From Piscinibacter sp. (GTDB lineage: Bacteria; Pseudomonadota; Gammaproteobacteria; Burkholderiales; Burkholderiaceae_C): DNA of 64,000 bases. The notes under the pieces were generated by a model that was given only the letters and a program-made list of their open reading frames with translations, was not told where the DNA came from and did no database searches. Both the position numbers and the translations under genes were made by a program. The stretch covers positions 248,001 through 312,000 of the forward strand of contig JADJJI010000015.1 of NCBI GenBank assembly GCA_016706565.1. Direction: 5' to 3'. This document shows positions 20,306 through 30,001 of this stretch, one piece after another. Positions within the stretch are counted from its first letter, which is position 1; each line of letters opens with the position of its first letter.

Positions 20306-20584
20306 TCAGGCCTTCTCGTTCGTCAGTTCGTGGCGGTCGGCCGCGGCCATCAGGTCGGCGGCGAAACCGGGGTCGGTGCGCTGATAGGCGGTGGCGAAGT
20401 TGCGCAGCTCGTTGGCCTCTTCGACCAGGCTCAGGCGATGGTGGTTGCGCACCGGGCGGCGCAGCGAAGCCAGCAGGGCCTCGGTGAGGCGGGCGGTGGC
20501 GAGCGCGAGATTGCCCAAGGCCTTGCCAACACCGATCGGGCGTGCAGGCTTGAACGATTGCGAGGGCAGGATGTGGCTGCTCAT
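20306..20584 (-). CDS. small protein of unknown function, first gene of paralogous pair
   Basis: 92 residues. N-terminal MSSHILPSQSFKP, then a helical Leu/Ala-rich part (LGNLALATARLTEALLASLRR), then a conserved C-terminal block LRNFATAYQRTDPGFAADLMA shared with its neighbour. AAGGAG precedes the ATG at 20584; 23 nt separate it from the second gene. It is divergent from a LysR regulator across a region rich in inverted repeats, so LysR control is a reasonable inference. Function unknown. Confidence 0.75.
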   Translation of the reverse strand: MSSHILPSQSFKPARPIGVGKALGNLALATARLTEALLASLRRPVRNHHRLSLVEEANELRNFATAYQRTDPGFAADLMAAADRHELTNEKA

Positions 20585-20619
20585 GGCGATTTCTCCTTGA
20601 CATCGGGTTGATGTTGCAG

Positions 20620-20648
20620 CGCAGTATAGGGTAAACACTCATACTGCG
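20620..20648. promoter_or_regulatory. inverted repeat, probable LysR-type operator in divergent promoter
   Basis: Perfect 8-bp arms CGCAGTAT and ATACTGCG separated by 13 bp. It lies 36 bp upstream of the small-protein genes and about 50 bp upstream of the LysR gene. The T-rich/A-rich dyad form fits LysR-type regulators. Binding is inferred. Confidence 0.6.
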
Positions 20649-20650
20649 TA

Positions 20651-20678
20651 GTGAATGATATGAATACTCGGCATTCAC
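20651..20678. promoter_or_regulatory. second inverted repeat beside the first (GTGAAT/ATTCAC)
   Basis: GTGAAT at 20651-20656 and ATTCAC at 20673-20678, 16 bp apart, only 3 bp from the larger dyad. LysR regulators often use a recognition and an activation site side by side; this pair could play those roles. Confidence 0.4.
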
Positions 20679-20687
20679 TCTGGTGAT

Positions 20688-20692
20688 GGGAG
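20688..20692 (+). promoter_or_regulatory. ribosome binding site deciding the LysR start
   Basis: GGGAG is only 1 nt before the ATG at 20694 but 7 nt before the in-frame GTG at 20700. Normal spacing therefore favours GTG. Confidence 0.55.
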
Positions 20693-20699
20693 AATGCCC

Positions 20700-21638
20700 G
20701 TGAACTTCCGCACGCTCGACCTCAATCTGCTGCGGGTTTTCGACGTCGTGATGGCCGAAGGCAGCATCACGCGTGCGGCGCAGCGTCTGTCCATGACGCA
20801 GCCGGCCGTCAGCAATGCGCTGAAAAGACTACGTGATTCGCTGGGTGAGGACTTGCTTACAAGAGCGCCACGGGGGGTCCAGCCGACCGCCTTCGGCGAG
20901 GCTCTCTGGCCGCAGGTGCGCTCCTCACTGGGGCAGCTGCGCGAAGCGCTGGAGCCGGGCGAGTTCGATCCGACGGTCGACACGCGGGTGTTCCGTCTGA
21001 CCATGGCCGATGCCGCGGCCGGGCTGATGCTGCCGGCGCTGATGGCGCGGTTCGAGGCGCTGGGCGCACACAGCCATGTCGAGGTGCGGCCGTTGCTCGA
21101 CCGCGACCCGCGCCCCCTGCTCGGCCAAGGCGACATCGATTTCGCCATCGGCCACTTTCCGGAAGCCGTCGCCGCACTGGTGGCGCAGGGCCGCGCCGTG
21201 CCGCTGCGTCACCGCCGGCTGGCCGAGGGCCGCTACGTCTGCGCCATGCGGCGAGACCACCCTCTGGCCAGCGAACCGCTGACGCTGGACGCCTTCTGCG
21301 CCGCCAGCCACGTCCTGGTCAGCTTCAGCGGCCGGCCGCATGGTTTCGTCGACCACGCGCTGGCCAGCCTGAAACGCACGCGCCACATCGCGCTCACGGT
21401 CAACCAGTTCTTCACGGCGGCGCACGTGGTGGCGGCCTGCAACCACCTCACCGTGCTGCCGGCGCGCTTCCTGCCGCTGACGGGCTTGCAGGACCGGCTG
21501 GTCGAGCGCGAGCTGCCGGTGGCGCCGGGCACCGTCTACCTGGACGCGCTCTGGCACGTGCGCCACGACCGATCGGCCGCCCATCAGTGGCTGCTGGCGC
21601 GATTCGACGAGATCGCGCAGGCCGCGGCCCCGGCTTGA
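20700..21638 (+). CDS. LysR-family transcriptional regulator
   Basis: 312 residues from GTG 20700 (314 from ATG 20694). The N-terminal winged helix reads FRTLDLNLLRVFDVVMAEG then SITRAAQRLSMTQPAVSNALKRLRD; DLLTRAPRGVQPTAFGEAL follows. The effector domain (VFRLTMADAAAGLMLPALM..., DIDFAIGHFPE) resembles the NodD/NahR-like group. Divergent from the two small paralogous genes and 78 bp before hutU; since hutU has its own HutC site, the small genes are the likelier target. Ligand unknown. Confidence 0.88.
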   Translation: MNFRTLDLNLLRVFDVVMAEGSITRAAQRLSMTQPAVSNALKRLRDSLGEDLLTRAPRGVQPTAFGEALWPQVRSSLGQLREALEPGEFDPTVDTRVFRLTMADAAAGLMLPALMARFEALGAHSHVEVRPLLDRDPRPLLGQGDIDFAIGHFPEAVAALVAQGRAVPLRHRRLAEGRYVCAMRRDHPLASEPLTLDAFCAASHVLVSFSGRPHGFVDHALASLKRTRHIALTVNQFFTAAHVVAACNHLTVLPARFLPLTGLQDRLVERELPVAPGTVYLDALWHVRHDRSAAHQWLLARFDEIAQAAAPA

Positions 21639-21668
21639 CGCGCGGCGCGACTTCGCGCATCCTTCGCC

Positions 21669-21686
21669 AAGTGGTCTAGGCCACTT
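21669..21686. promoter_or_regulatory. HutC operator upstream of hutU
   Basis: AAGTGGTCTAGGCCACTT, an 18-bp near-perfect palindrome 30 bp before the hutU start. Two close copies stand before hutG/ABC genes and hutH/hutC. HutC repressors are known to bind TCTAGA-centred palindromes and to release with urocanate. Confidence 0.85.
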
Positions 21687-21716
21687 TGCTCAACCCTTGC
21701 TTCGGAAGCCGCCGCC

Positions 21717-23450
21717 ATGAACTCACCCGCCGACCAGAACCGTGTCGCCCACGCCGCCGCCCAAGCCGCCCGCAGCGCCCCGGGGCGTGTCGTGCGCGCC
21801 CCTCGCGGCACCACGCTGAGCTGCAAGTCCTGGCTGGCCGAGGCGGCCTACCGCATGCTGCAGAACAACCTCGACCCGGACGTGGCCGAGCGCCCGGAAG
21901 AGCTTGTCGTGTATGGCGGCATCGGCCGAGCGGCGCGCGACTGGGCCTCGTTCGACCGCATCCTCGAGTGCCTGAAGGAGCTGGGCGACGACGAATCGCT
22001 GCTCATACAGTCGGGCAAGCCGGTGGGTGTGTTCAAGACGCATGCGGATGCGCCGCGCGTGCTGCTGGCCAACTCGAACCTGGTGCCGAAGTGGGCGACC
22101 TGGGAACACTTCCATGAACTCGACCGCCAGGGCCTGTTCATGTACGGCCAAATGACTGCTGGCTCCTGGATCTACATCGGCACCCAGGGCATCGTGCAGG
22201 GCACCTACGAGACCTTTGCCGAAGCCGGCCGGCAGCACTTCGGCGGCAGCATGGGGGGCCGCTGGATCCTCACCGCCGGCCTGGGCGGCATGGGCGGCGC
22301 ACAACCCCTGGCCGCCACCTTCGCCGGCGCGGTGTCGCTGAACATCGAGTGCCAGCAGGCAAGCATCGACTTCCGCCTGCGCACACGCTATCTCGACAAG
22401 CAGGCGAAGGACCTCGACGATGCGCTGCGCCTGGTGAAGGAGCACACGGCCAAGGGCGAAGCGATCTCCATCGGCCTGCTCGGCAATGCCGCGGAAATCC
22501 TGCCCGAGCTGGTCAAGCGCGCCAAGGCCGGCGGCCCGAAACCCGATCTGGTGACCGACCAGACATCGGCGCACGACCTCATCAACGGCTACCTGCCCGA
22601 AGGCTGGACGGTGGCGCAGTGGCGCGCCGCGCAGGCCGACCCGGCGCAGCACGAGCGGCTGAAAGCAGAAGCCGCGCGCTCCTGCGCCGTGCACGTGCGC
22701 GCCATGCTCGACTTCCACGCCATGGGCGTGCCCACCGTCGACTACGGCAACAACATCCGCCAGGTGGCGTTCGACCAGGGCGTGAAGAACGCGTTCGACT
22801 TCCCCGGTTTCGTGCCCGCCTACATCCGCCCGCTGTTCTGCGAGGGCAAGGGGCCGTTCCGCTGGGTGGCGCTGTCGGGCGACCCGGAAGACATCCGCAA
22901 GACCGACGCGAAGATCAAGCAGCTGTTCCCGCACAACGCGCACGTGCACCGCTGGCTCGACATGGCCGGCGAGCGCATCGCCTTCCAGGGTTTGCCGGCG
23001 CGCATCTGCTGGCTGGGCCTGGGCGAACGCCACATCGCCGGGCTGGCCTTCAACGAGATGGTGAAGAGCGGCGAACTGAAGGCGCCCATCGTCATCGGCC
23101 GCGACCACCTCGATACCGGCTCGGTGGCCAGCCCGAACCGCGAGACCGAGGGCATGAAAGACGGCACCGACGCCGTGTCCGACTGGCCGCTGCTCAACGC
23201 ATTGCTCAATGCGTCGGGCGGCGCGACCTGGGTGTCGCTGCACCACGGCGGCGGCGTGGGCATGGGCTACTCGCAGCACTCGGGCATGGTGATCGTCGCC
23301 GACGGCACCGACGCGGCGGCCAGGCGCCTGGCGCGCGTGCTCGTCAACGACTGCGGCAGCGGCGTCATGCGCCACGCCGACGCGGGTTACGAGCTGGCCA
23401 TCCGCACGGCGCGCGAGCAGGGTCTGAACCTGCCGATGCTGCGCGCATGA
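21717..23450 (+). CDS. hutU: urocanate hydratase
   Basis: Adds water to urocanate to give 4-imidazolone-5-propionate, using NAD+ as an electrophile. 577 residues. [24 protein letters not shown] at the N-terminus, [21 protein letters not shown], the NAD loop [13 protein letters not shown] (about 185-197) and the end motif [17 protein letters not shown] are diagnostic. First gene of a four-gene operon in which each stop overlaps the next start; preceded by a HutC palindrome. Confidence 0.97.
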   Translation: MNSPADQNRVAHAAAQAARSAPGRVVRAPRGTTLSCKSWLAEAAYRMLQNNLDPDVAERPEELVVYGGIGRAARDWASFDRILECLKELGDDESLLIQSGKPVGVFKTHADAPRVLLANSNLVPKWATWEHFHELDRQGLFMYGQMTAGSWIYIGTQGIVQGTYETFAEAGRQHFGGSMGGRWILTAGLGGMGGAQPLAATFAGAVSLNIECQQASIDFRLRTRYLDKQAKDLDDALRLVKEHTAKGEAISIGLLGNAAEILPELVKRAKAGGPKPDLVTDQTSAHDLINGYLPEGWTVAQWRAAQADPAQHERLKAEAARSCAVHVRAMLDFHAMGVPTVDYGNNIRQVAFDQGVKNAFDFPGFVPAYIRPLFCEGKGPFRWVALSGDPEDIRKTDAKIKQLFPHNAHVHRWLDMAGERIAFQGLPARICWLGLGERHIAGLAFNEMVKSGELKAPIVIGRDHLDTGSVASPNRETEGMKDGTDAVSDWPLLNALLNASGGATWVSLHHGGGVGMGYSQHSGMVIVADGTDAAARRLARVLVNDCGSGVMRHADAGYELAIRTAREQGLNLPMLRA

Positions 23451-24043
23451 GCGCCGCCCTCGCGGGAGTTGAACGCATCGACGTGCGTGCGCTGCCGACG
23501 CAGCACTGGAAGAACGGCGCCGGCACGACTCGCGAAGTGGCGCGCGGCCCGGCCGACGCGGGCCTCGACGACTTCGACTGGCGCATCAGCCTGGCCGAGA
23601 TCGAGCGCGACGCGCCCTTCTCGAGTTTCCCCGGCATCGAGCGCTGCATCGTGCTGCTGCAGGGCGCCGGCATGGACCTGCTCGGTGAATCCGGCGGCGC
23701 CGTTCAAACCCTGAACCGCATGGTGCCGTGGACTTTCGATGGTGAACGCGCGCTGTCGGCGCGCCTGACCGGCGGCCCGTGCAGCGACTTCAACGTGATG
23801 ACGCGGCGTGGCCGCTGGCGCGCAGACGTGCGCGTGCTGCACGGCGCGGCGGCCGTGGCCTCGGGCCACGTCACGCTGCTGCTCGCGGTCGAGGGCGCAT
23901 GGCAGGTCGGCAAGGAGCCGATCGAGCCGATGCAGGCCCTGCTGTGGCACGGCCTGGAGGCGCCGATCGCAGTCGGCCCGCGCTCGCAGGGCACCGCGTC
24001 GGCGCTGATCCACGTGCGGCTGTGCCACGATCCATTCCGATGA
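23447..24043 (+). CDS. hutD: HutD family protein
   Basis: 198 residues, bicupin-like HutD family. Signatures: [53 protein letters not shown] and [16 protein letters not shown]. HutD is widespread in hut operons and has been proposed to limit or buffer pathway flux, binding formylglutamate or urocanate; its mechanism is not settled. Starts by ATGA overlap with hutU. Confidence 0.92.
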   Translation: MSAALAGVERIDVRALPTQHWKNGAGTTREVARGPADAGLDDFDWRISLAEIERDAPFSSFPGIERCIVLLQGAGMDLLGESGGAVQTLNRMVPWTFDGERALSARLTGGPCSDFNVMTRRGRWRADVRVLHGAAAVASGHVTLLLAVEGAWQVGKEPIEPMQALLWHGLEAPIAVGPRSQGTASALIHVRLCHDPFR

Positions 24044-25398
24044 ACGCCTTGTTCGCCGCCCATGCCTTGCTGCCCACGGGCTGGGCGAGCGATGTGCTGC
24101 TGCGGTGGGACGATGCCGGCACGCTGCAGTGCGTCGAGGCCGGCGTGGCGCCCGAAGCCGGCACGCCCCGCGCGATCGGCGTGCTGGTCCCGGGCCTGCC
24201 CAACCTGCACTCCCATGCCTTCCAGCGCGCCTTCGCGGGCCTGACCGAATACCGCGGCGCGGCACAGGACAGCTTCTGGACCTGGCGCGACCTCATGTAC
24301 CGCTTCGCCGGGCGCATCTCGCCCGACGCGCTGGAAGACATCGCCTCGCACCTGTACGTCGAGATGCTCGCCGCCGGCTACACCTCGGTGTGCGAGTTCC
24401 ACTACGTGCACCACGATCCGGCCGGCCAGCCCTACGCCAACCCAGCCGAGATGTCGCTGCGCCTGGTGGCCGCGGCGCGGCGCGCCGGCATCGGCCTGAC
24501 GATGCTGCCGGTGCTCTACCAGCACAGCGGCTTCGGCGCGAAGGCCCCGCGCGACGACCAGCGGCGATTCATCGGCTCGGTCGATGGCCTGCTGCGCATC
24601 CTTGAAACCCTGCGCGAGAAAGGCGTGCGCTGCGGCGTCGCGCCGCATTCCCTGCGCGCGGTCGCCGCCCCGGCGCTGCAAGAACTGCTGGCCGGGCTGG
24701 AGCGCATCGACGCCACGGCTCCGGTGCACATCCACATCGCCGAACAGATCCAGGAAGTCGAGGATTGCCTGGCCTGGAGCGGCCAGCGCCCGGTGCAGTG
24801 GCTGCTCGACCACGCGCCGGTGGATGCACGCTGGTGCCTGGTGCATGCCACGCACCTCGACGACCGCGAGCGCCAAGCCGCAGCGAAGCGCGGTGCCGTC
24901 GTCGGCCTGTGCCCGAGCACCGAAGCGAACCTCGGCGATGGTGTGTTCGATGCGGTGGCCTGGCACGGGTCGTGGGGCATCGGCTCGGACAGCCATGCCA
25001 GCGTCGACGCGGCCGAGGAACTGCGGCTGCTCGAATACACCCAGCGGCTGTCGAAACGCCAGCGAAACGTGCTGGCGGACGCCACGCGCCCCGATGTGGC
25101 AGAGGCGCTCTGGCAAGCTGCCGTGGCAGGCGGCGCGCAGGCGGCCGCGCGCCCGATCGCGGGGGTCGCCCCCGGCCAGCAAGCCGACTTCGTCGTGCTC
25201 GGCGACCGGCTGCTCGAGGGCCTGACGCCGGCGCAGCAACTCTCGAGTCACGTCTTCGCCAGCCAGCGACGAAACACCGTGCAAGAGGTCTGGGTCGGCG
25301 GCCGCTGCCGCGTGCAGAATGGCCGGCACCCGGGAGCGGAGGCGGCCGCCGAACGTTTCGTCGCCGCCCGCCGCCGCCTGCTCACGGAACTGAGATGA
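24040..25398 (+). CDS. hutF: formimidoylglutamate deiminase
   Basis: Deaminates N-formimidoyl-L-glutamate to N-formyl-L-glutamate and ammonia, the first half of the two-step route used with HutG. 452 residues, amidohydrolase fold: [16 protein letters not shown] holds the HxH metal site, PVHIHIAEQ a third His, LVHATHLDD a fourth, and [21 protein letters not shown] the catalytic Asp. ATGA overlaps on both sides (hutD, hutI). Confidence 0.95.
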   Translation: MNALFAAHALLPTGWASDVLLRWDDAGTLQCVEAGVAPEAGTPRAIGVLVPGLPNLHSHAFQRAFAGLTEYRGAAQDSFWTWRDLMYRFAGRISPDALEDIASHLYVEMLAAGYTSVCEFHYVHHDPAGQPYANPAEMSLRLVAAARRAGIGLTMLPVLYQHSGFGAKAPRDDQRRFIGSVDGLLRILETLREKGVRCGVAPHSLRAVAAPALQELLAGLERIDATAPVHIHIAEQIQEVEDCLAWSGQRPVQWLLDHAPVDARWCLVHATHLDDRERQAAAKRGAVVGLCPSTEANLGDGVFDAVAWHGSWGIGSDSHASVDAAEELRLLEYTQRLSKRQRNVLADATRPDVAEALWQAAVAGGAQAAARPIAGVAPGQQADFVVLGDRLLEGLTPAQQLSSHVFASQRRNTVQEVWVGGRCRVQNGRHPGAEAAAERFVAARRRLLTELR

Positions 25399-26618
25399 AT
25401 CCGCCGATCGACCTGCTGCTGCGCAACGTGCGCATCGTCACCTGCACCGACGATGTCTGCGCCGTCACGCCACCGGCCTTCGTGGCCATCTTCGGCGGCC
25501 TGATCGCCGGCCTCGGCCCGATGACCCAGCTCGACCCGGACGCCGCGGTGGTGAAGGAGTTCGACGGCGAAGGCGCGCTACTCACCCCCGGCTTCATCGA
25601 CTGCCACACGCACCTGGTGCACGCCGGCCACCGCGCGCGCGAGTTCGAGATGCGCCTGCAGGGCGCCAGCTACGAGCAGATCGCGCGCGCCGGCGGCGGC
25701 ATCGTCTCCACCGTGCGCCAGACGCGCGAGGCGGTGCCCTCCGACCTGATGGCGCAGTCGGCGCGCCGCTTGGCCGAGCTGATGGCGCATGGCGTCACCA
25801 CGGTGGAGATCAAGTCGGGCTACGGCCTGTCGCTGAAAGACGAGCTGAAGTGCCTGAAGGTCGCGCGCGACCTCGGCCAGCGCCTGCCGGTCAACGTGCG
25901 CACCACGCTGCTCGCCGCGCATGCGGTGCCGCCCGAATTCTCCGGCCGCGCCGACGAGTACATCAGCCACGTCACGCAACACATCGTGCCCGAGGCCGCG
26001 CGTCTGCACCTGGCCGACGCGGTGGATGCCTTCTGCGAGACCATCGCCTTCGACTTGCTGCAGACGCGGCGTGTGTTCCAGGCCGCTCGTCAGCACGGCC
26101 TGCCGGTCAAGCTGCATGCGGAGCAACTCTCCAACATGGGCGGCGCGGCGCTGGCCGCCGAGTTTGGCGCGCTGTCGGCCGACCACCTCGAGCATGTCGA
26201 CGAGGCCGGCGTGATGGCGATGGCGAACGCCGGCACCGTGGCGGTGATGCTGCCCGGCGCCTACTACTTCCTGCGTGACACCCACGTGCCGCCGATCGAG
26301 CTGTTCCGCCGCCACGGCGTGCCGATGGCCGTGGCCACCGACTGCAACCCCGGCAGCAGCCCGACCACGCATCTGCCGTTGATGATGAACATGGCCTGCA
26401 CGCTGTTCCGCATGACGCCGGCCGAGGCCTTGCTTGGCGTCACGCGCCACGCCGCCAGCGCGCTGGGCATGCTCGATTCGCACGGCACCATCGAGCTGGC
26501 CAAGGCGGCCGACCTGTGCCTGTGGGACGTCGACCACCCGGCCGAGCTGGCCTATGCCATCGGCGCCAGCCCGCTACGGGCGCGTTTCCACAACGGCCGC
26601 CAGCATCCGCTGCAGTAG
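25395..26618 (+). CDS. hutI: imidazolonepropionase
   Basis: Hydrolyses 4-imidazolone-5-propionate to N-formimidoylglutamate. 407 residues. Metal site [17 protein letters not shown] (about 70-86), substrate loop [38 protein letters not shown], and [21 protein letters not shown] with the catalytic Asp. Last gene of hutUDFI; its 3' end overlaps the convergent hutG by 45 bp. Confidence 0.96.
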   Translation: MNPPIDLLLRNVRIVTCTDDVCAVTPPAFVAIFGGLIAGLGPMTQLDPDAAVVKEFDGEGALLTPGFIDCHTHLVHAGHRAREFEMRLQGASYEQIARAGGGIVSTVRQTREAVPSDLMAQSARRLAELMAHGVTTVEIKSGYGLSLKDELKCLKVARDLGQRLPVNVRTTLLAAHAVPPEFSGRADEYISHVTQHIVPEAARLHLADAVDAFCETIAFDLLQTRRVFQAARQHGLPVKLHAEQLSNMGGAALAAEFGALSADHLEHVDEAGVMAMANAGTVAVMLPGAYYFLRDTHVPPIELFRRHGVPMAVATDCNPGSSPTTHLPLMMNMACTLFRMTPAEALLGVTRHAASALGMLDSHGTIELAKAADLCLWDVDHPAELAYAIGASPLRARFHNGRQHPLQ

Positions 26619-27368
26619 CGGCTGCACCTTGGCCGCGAGGTCGGTGCGGTAGGCGAAGGGCGCGGTCTCGTCCATGTACGTGCACTGGCACATCTCGAGC
26701 TGCAAGGCATGCACGCCGCGAGACGGCTCGCCGTAGTGCCGCGTGATCCAGCCGCCCTTGAATCGGCCATTGCTGACGTGGCTGTATTCGCCTTGCGCCG
26801 CCATCTGCGCCTCGACGGCGGCCTGCAGCGCCGGCGCGCAGGCGCGGCCGTCGGCCGTACCGAGATTGAGATCGGTCAGCCGGCCCTCGAAGAAGCGCGG
26901 CAGCACGCTGCAGATCGAGTGCGCGTCCCACAGCACCACATGCTCGTGCAGGCCGCGCAGGCGATCGAGTTCGCCGCGCAATGCGTCGTGGTACGGCCGC
27001 CAGTAGCGCTCGCGGCGCTCGTCGCGCTCGGCGTCGTCGGGTTCCTCGCCGGGCAGGTACAGCGGTTCCTTGCGGAAGGTGTCCATCGGCAGCAGGCCGG
27101 TCACGTCCTGGCCGGGGTACAGGCTCTCGTCCTGCGGCGGGCGGTTCAGGTCGATGACGTGGCGGGCGTAGTTCGCCGTCAGCAGCGTGGCGCCCAGGCT
27201 GCGAACGAAGCCGTACAGCTGCGGCAGGTGCCAGTCGACGTCGGCGCGCTGCAGCGCGGCCGGCGTCATGCGCCGCTCCAGTGCGCTCGGGATGTGCACA
27301 CCCGCGTGCGGCACCGACACCAGCAGCGGCGCCGTGCCCCGGGTCAGTGCGAAGATGTCCGATTCCAT
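26574..27368 (-). CDS. hutG: N-formylglutamate deformylase
   Basis: Hydrolyses N-formyl-L-glutamate to glutamate and formate, the last pathway step. 264 residues, zinc-dependent N-formylglutamate amidohydrolase family: [14 protein letters not shown] (zinc His), [28 protein letters not shown] and [13 protein letters not shown]. Transcribed opposite to hutUDFI from its own promoter, which contains a HutC palindrome shared with the ABC importer genes. Confidence 0.95.
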   Translation of the reverse strand: MESDIFALTRGTAPLLVSVPHAGVHIPSALERRMTPAALQRADVDWHLPQLYGFVRSLGATLLTANYARHVIDLNRPPQDESLYPGQDVTGLLPMDTFRKEPLYLPGEEPDDAERDERRERYWRPYHDALRGELDRLRGLHEHVVLWDAHSICSVLPRFFEGRLTDLNLGTADGRACAPALQAAVEAQMAAQGEYSHVSNGRFKGGWITRHYGEPSRGVHALQLEMCQCTYMDETAPFAYRTDLAAKVQPLLQRMLAAVVETRP

Positions 27369-27386
27369 GCGTGACAACCCTTGGCC

Positions 27387-27404
27387 AAGTGGTCTAGACA
27401 AGTG
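27387..27404. promoter_or_regulatory. HutC operator between hutG and the ABC importer operon
   Basis: AAGTGGTCTAGACAAGTG with the TCTAGA centre at 27393-27398. It lies 18 bp before the hutG start and 71 bp before the binding-protein start, so one site can repress both directions. Matches the copies at hutU and hutH/hutC. Confidence 0.82.
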
Positions 27405-27475
27405 AGTGCCACAGTGTAGACTGCGGGGCACAAGGCTTGCTACCCGCCGAACACCCCCCACACGCAGGAGACGTG

Positions 27476-28435
27476 ATGATCCTCAAGCGCACCCTTTCCG
27501 GCCTCGCGGCCCTCGCCGCCATTCTGACCGCTGCGCCCGCCGCCGCCCAGGAAACCCCTGTGGCCATCGGCATCTCCGGCTGGACCGGTTTCGCGCCGCT
27601 GACGCTGGCCAGGGAAGCCGGCCTGTTCAAAAAGCTCGGCCTCGACGTCTCGATCAAGAAGATCCCGCAGAAGGACCGCCACCTCGCCATCGCTTCGGGC
27701 GACATCCAGTGCGCCGCCACCACCGTCGAGACCTGGGTGGTCTGGAACGCCAACGGCGTGGCCACGACGCAGATCTTCCAGCTCGACAAGAGCTACGGCG
27801 CCGACGGCATGGTCGTCAAGCCGGGCATCACGAAGATCGCCGAGCTCAAGGGCAAGACCATGGCCGCCGACGCGCCCGGCACCGCCGGCTACTTCGGGCT
27901 GGCCTGGATCCTGAAGAAGAACGGCATGTCGGTGAAGGACGTGAAGGTGGTCAACATGGGGCCGCAGCCCGCCGCCAACGCGATGATCGCCGGCACCGAC
28001 GGCATCGACGGCGCGATGACCTACGAGCCCTACCTCAGCGCCGTGCGCGCGAAGCCCGAGGCGGGCAAGATCATCGCCACCACGCTCGACTACCCGATGG
28101 TGATGGATACCTTCGGCTGCACGCCCAAGTTCCTGAAGGAGAACCCGAAAGCCGCCAAGGCGCTGGCTGACGGTTACTTCGCGGCACTCGACATGATCAA
28201 GGCCGATCCGAAGAAGAGCTTCGAGATCATGGGCGCCGACGTCAAGCAAAGCGGCGAGGCTTTCGAGAAGAGCCAGGCCTACCTGCGTTGGCAGGACAGG
28301 GCGGCGAACCAGAAGTTCTTCGCTGGCGAGCACGGCCAGTTCAGCAAGGAAGCGGCCGACCTGCTGCTGGAGATCGGCATCATCAAGCAGATCCCCGACC
28401 TGAAGGCGCTGGCCGACACCAGCTTCATCAAGTAA
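27476..28435 (+). CDS. ABC transporter substrate-binding protein, NitT/TauT family, in hut locus
   Basis: 319-residue precursor; signal peptide ends near residue 25 (AAPAAAQ). Mature protein has VAIGISGWTGFAPLTLAREAGLFKKLGL and ASGDIQCAATTVETWVVWNANG, the SsuA/TauA/NrtA fold. The ligand is not readable, but the HutC site upstream and hut genes on both sides point to histidine, urocanate or a related imidazole. GGAG lies about 6 nt before the ATG at 27476. Operon with permease and ATPase. Confidence 0.87.
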   Translation: MILKRTLSGLAALAAILTAAPAAAQETPVAIGISGWTGFAPLTLAREAGLFKKLGLDVSIKKIPQKDRHLAIASGDIQCAATTVETWVVWNANGVATTQIFQLDKSYGADGMVVKPGITKIAELKGKTMAADAPGTAGYFGLAWILKKNGMSVKDVKVVNMGPQPAANAMIAGTDGIDGAMTYEPYLSAVRAKPEAGKIIATTLDYPMVMDTFGCTPKFLKENPKAAKALADGYFAALDMIKADPKKSFEIMGADVKQSGEAFEKSQAYLRWQDRAANQKFFAGEHGQFSKEAADLLLEIGIIKQIPDLKALADTSFIK

Positions 28436-28442
28436 GCCTGTC

Positions 28443-29216
28443 TTGAAGCCGCTGCGCGAGGTCGAGCCCGGGGTCCGTCTGGCCCTGGGCATCTCCTTCT
28501 TCGTCCTGTTCTTCGCCGTGTGGGCGTTCGCCACGCTGGGCGGGTTCGTCTCCAAGACCTTCCTGGCCGACCCGATCACCATGGTGAAGTCGGGCTGGAC
28601 GCTGCTGGCCGAGCAGGGTTTCGCCACCGACATCGGCTACACGGTGTGGCGGGTGCTCGGCGGCTTCGTGCTGGCGGCGATCGTCGCCGTGCCGCTGGGC
28701 GTGGCGATGGGCGCGTACAAGCCGATCGAGGCCTTCTTCGAGCCCTTCGTCTCGTTCGCGCGATACCTGCCGGCCTCGGCCTTCATCCCGCTGCTGATCC
28801 TGTGGGCCGGCATCGGCGAGGCGCAGAAGCTCTCGGTGATCTTCATCGGTTCGTTCTTCCAGCTCGTGCTGATGATCGCCGTCACGGTGGGCGCGACGCG
28901 GCGCGACCTGGTGGAGGCCGCCTACACGCTGGGCGCCGACGACTGGGGCATCGTGCGCCGCGTGCTGATCCCGGCCAGCGCGCCGCAGATCGCCGAGACG
29001 CTGCGCCTGGTGCTCGGCTGGGCCTGGACCTACGTGATCGTCGCCGAGCTGATCGGCGCCTCGCAGGGCATCGGCCACATGATCACCGACAGCCAGGCGC
29101 TGCTGGCCACCGACCAGATCATCTTCGGCATCATCACCATCGGCGTGATCGGGCTCGTCTCCGACCTCGCCTTCAAGCGCGCGAACCGCGCCATGTTCCG
29201 CTGGGCCGCGCTGTGA
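28443..29216 (+). CDS. ABC transporter permease, SsuC/TauC type, in hut locus
   Basis: 257 residues, about six membrane helices. The coupling (EAA) loop reads EAAYTLGADDWGIVRRVLIPASAPQI (about 159-184), with the conserved Gly. FVSFARYLPASAFIPLLILWAGIGEAQK is typical of NitT/TauT permeases. The first codon is TTG, 7 nt after the binding-protein stop; no better start was found. Ends with GTGA overlap into the ATPase gene. Confidence 0.88.
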   Translation: MKPLREVEPGVRLALGISFFVLFFAVWAFATLGGFVSKTFLADPITMVKSGWTLLAEQGFATDIGYTVWRVLGGFVLAAIVAVPLGVAMGAYKPIEAFFEPFVSFARYLPASAFIPLLILWAGIGEAQKLSVIFIGSFFQLVLMIAVTVGATRRDLVEAAYTLGADDWGIVRRVLIPASAPQIAETLRLVLGWAWTYVIVAELIGASQGIGHMITDSQALLATDQIIFGIITIGVIGLVSDLAFKRANRAMFRWAAL

Positions 29217-30001
29217 GTCGCCTCTCGATCAGGGGCGTCGGCCGCACCTTCCCCGGCGTGAACCGCGGCGCGCCGACTCTGGCTCTGCAGCCCACCGACC
29301 TCGAGGTCGCCGACAACGACTTCATCACCGTCCTCGGCCCCTCGGGTTGCGGCAAGTCGACGCTGCTGCGCATCGTCGCCGGGCTGGACACGCCGACGCA
29401 GGGCGAAGTGCGGCTCGACGGCGAGCCGGTGCGCGGCCCCGGCGCCGAGCGCGGCATGGTGTTCCAGAGCTACACGCTGTTCCCCTGGCTGACGGTGCGC
29501 GAGAACATCTGTTTCGGCCTGCGCGAGAAGGGCATGGCGCCGGCGCAGCAGGGCGAGATCGCGGCACGCTTCATCGCCGAGGTCGGCCTGCTGGGTTTCG
29601 AGGGCCACTACCCGAAGCAGCTCTCCGGCGGCATGCAGCAGCGCGTGGCGCTGGCCCGTGCGCTCGCCAACGACCCGAAGATCCTGCTGCTCGACGAGCC
29701 CTTCGGCGCGCTCGACAACCAGACCCGCGCGCTGATGCAGGAGCTGCTGCTGTCGATCTGGGAGTTGCACAGGAAGACGGTGCTGTTCGTGACGCACGAC
29801 GTCGACGAGGCGATCTTCATGGCGAATCGTTGCGTGGTGTTCAGCGCGCGGCCGGGGCGCATCAAGAACGAGCTGGCCATCGACCTGCCCTACCCGCGCC
29901 ACTACACGGTGAAGACCACGCCGCGCTTCTCGGAGCTCAAGGCGGTGGTCACCGAGGACATCCGCGCCGAGAGCCTGAAAACGGCGCAGATGGAGCGCTG
30001 A
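29213..30001 (+). CDS. ABC transporter ATP-binding protein, SsuB/TauB type, in hut locus
   Basis: 262 residues from a GTG overlapping the permease stop. Walker A GPSGCGKST (about 42-50), Q-loop FQSYTLFPWLTV, signature LSGGMQQR, Walker B ILLLDEPFGALD and switch His in VTHDVDEA are all intact. Completes a self-contained importer with the two preceding genes. Its stop codon directly abuts the stop of convergent hutH. Confidence 0.9.
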   Translation: MSRLSIRGVGRTFPGVNRGAPTLALQPTDLEVADNDFITVLGPSGCGKSTLLRIVAGLDTPTQGEVRLDGEPVRGPGAERGMVFQSYTLFPWLTVRENICFGLREKGMAPAQQGEIAARFIAEVGLLGFEGHYPKQLSGGMQQRVALARALANDPKILLLDEPFGALDNQTRALMQELLLSIWELHRKTVLFVTHDVDEAIFMANRCVVFSARPGRIKNELAIDLPYPRHYTVKTTPRFSELKAVVTEDIRAESLKTAQMER

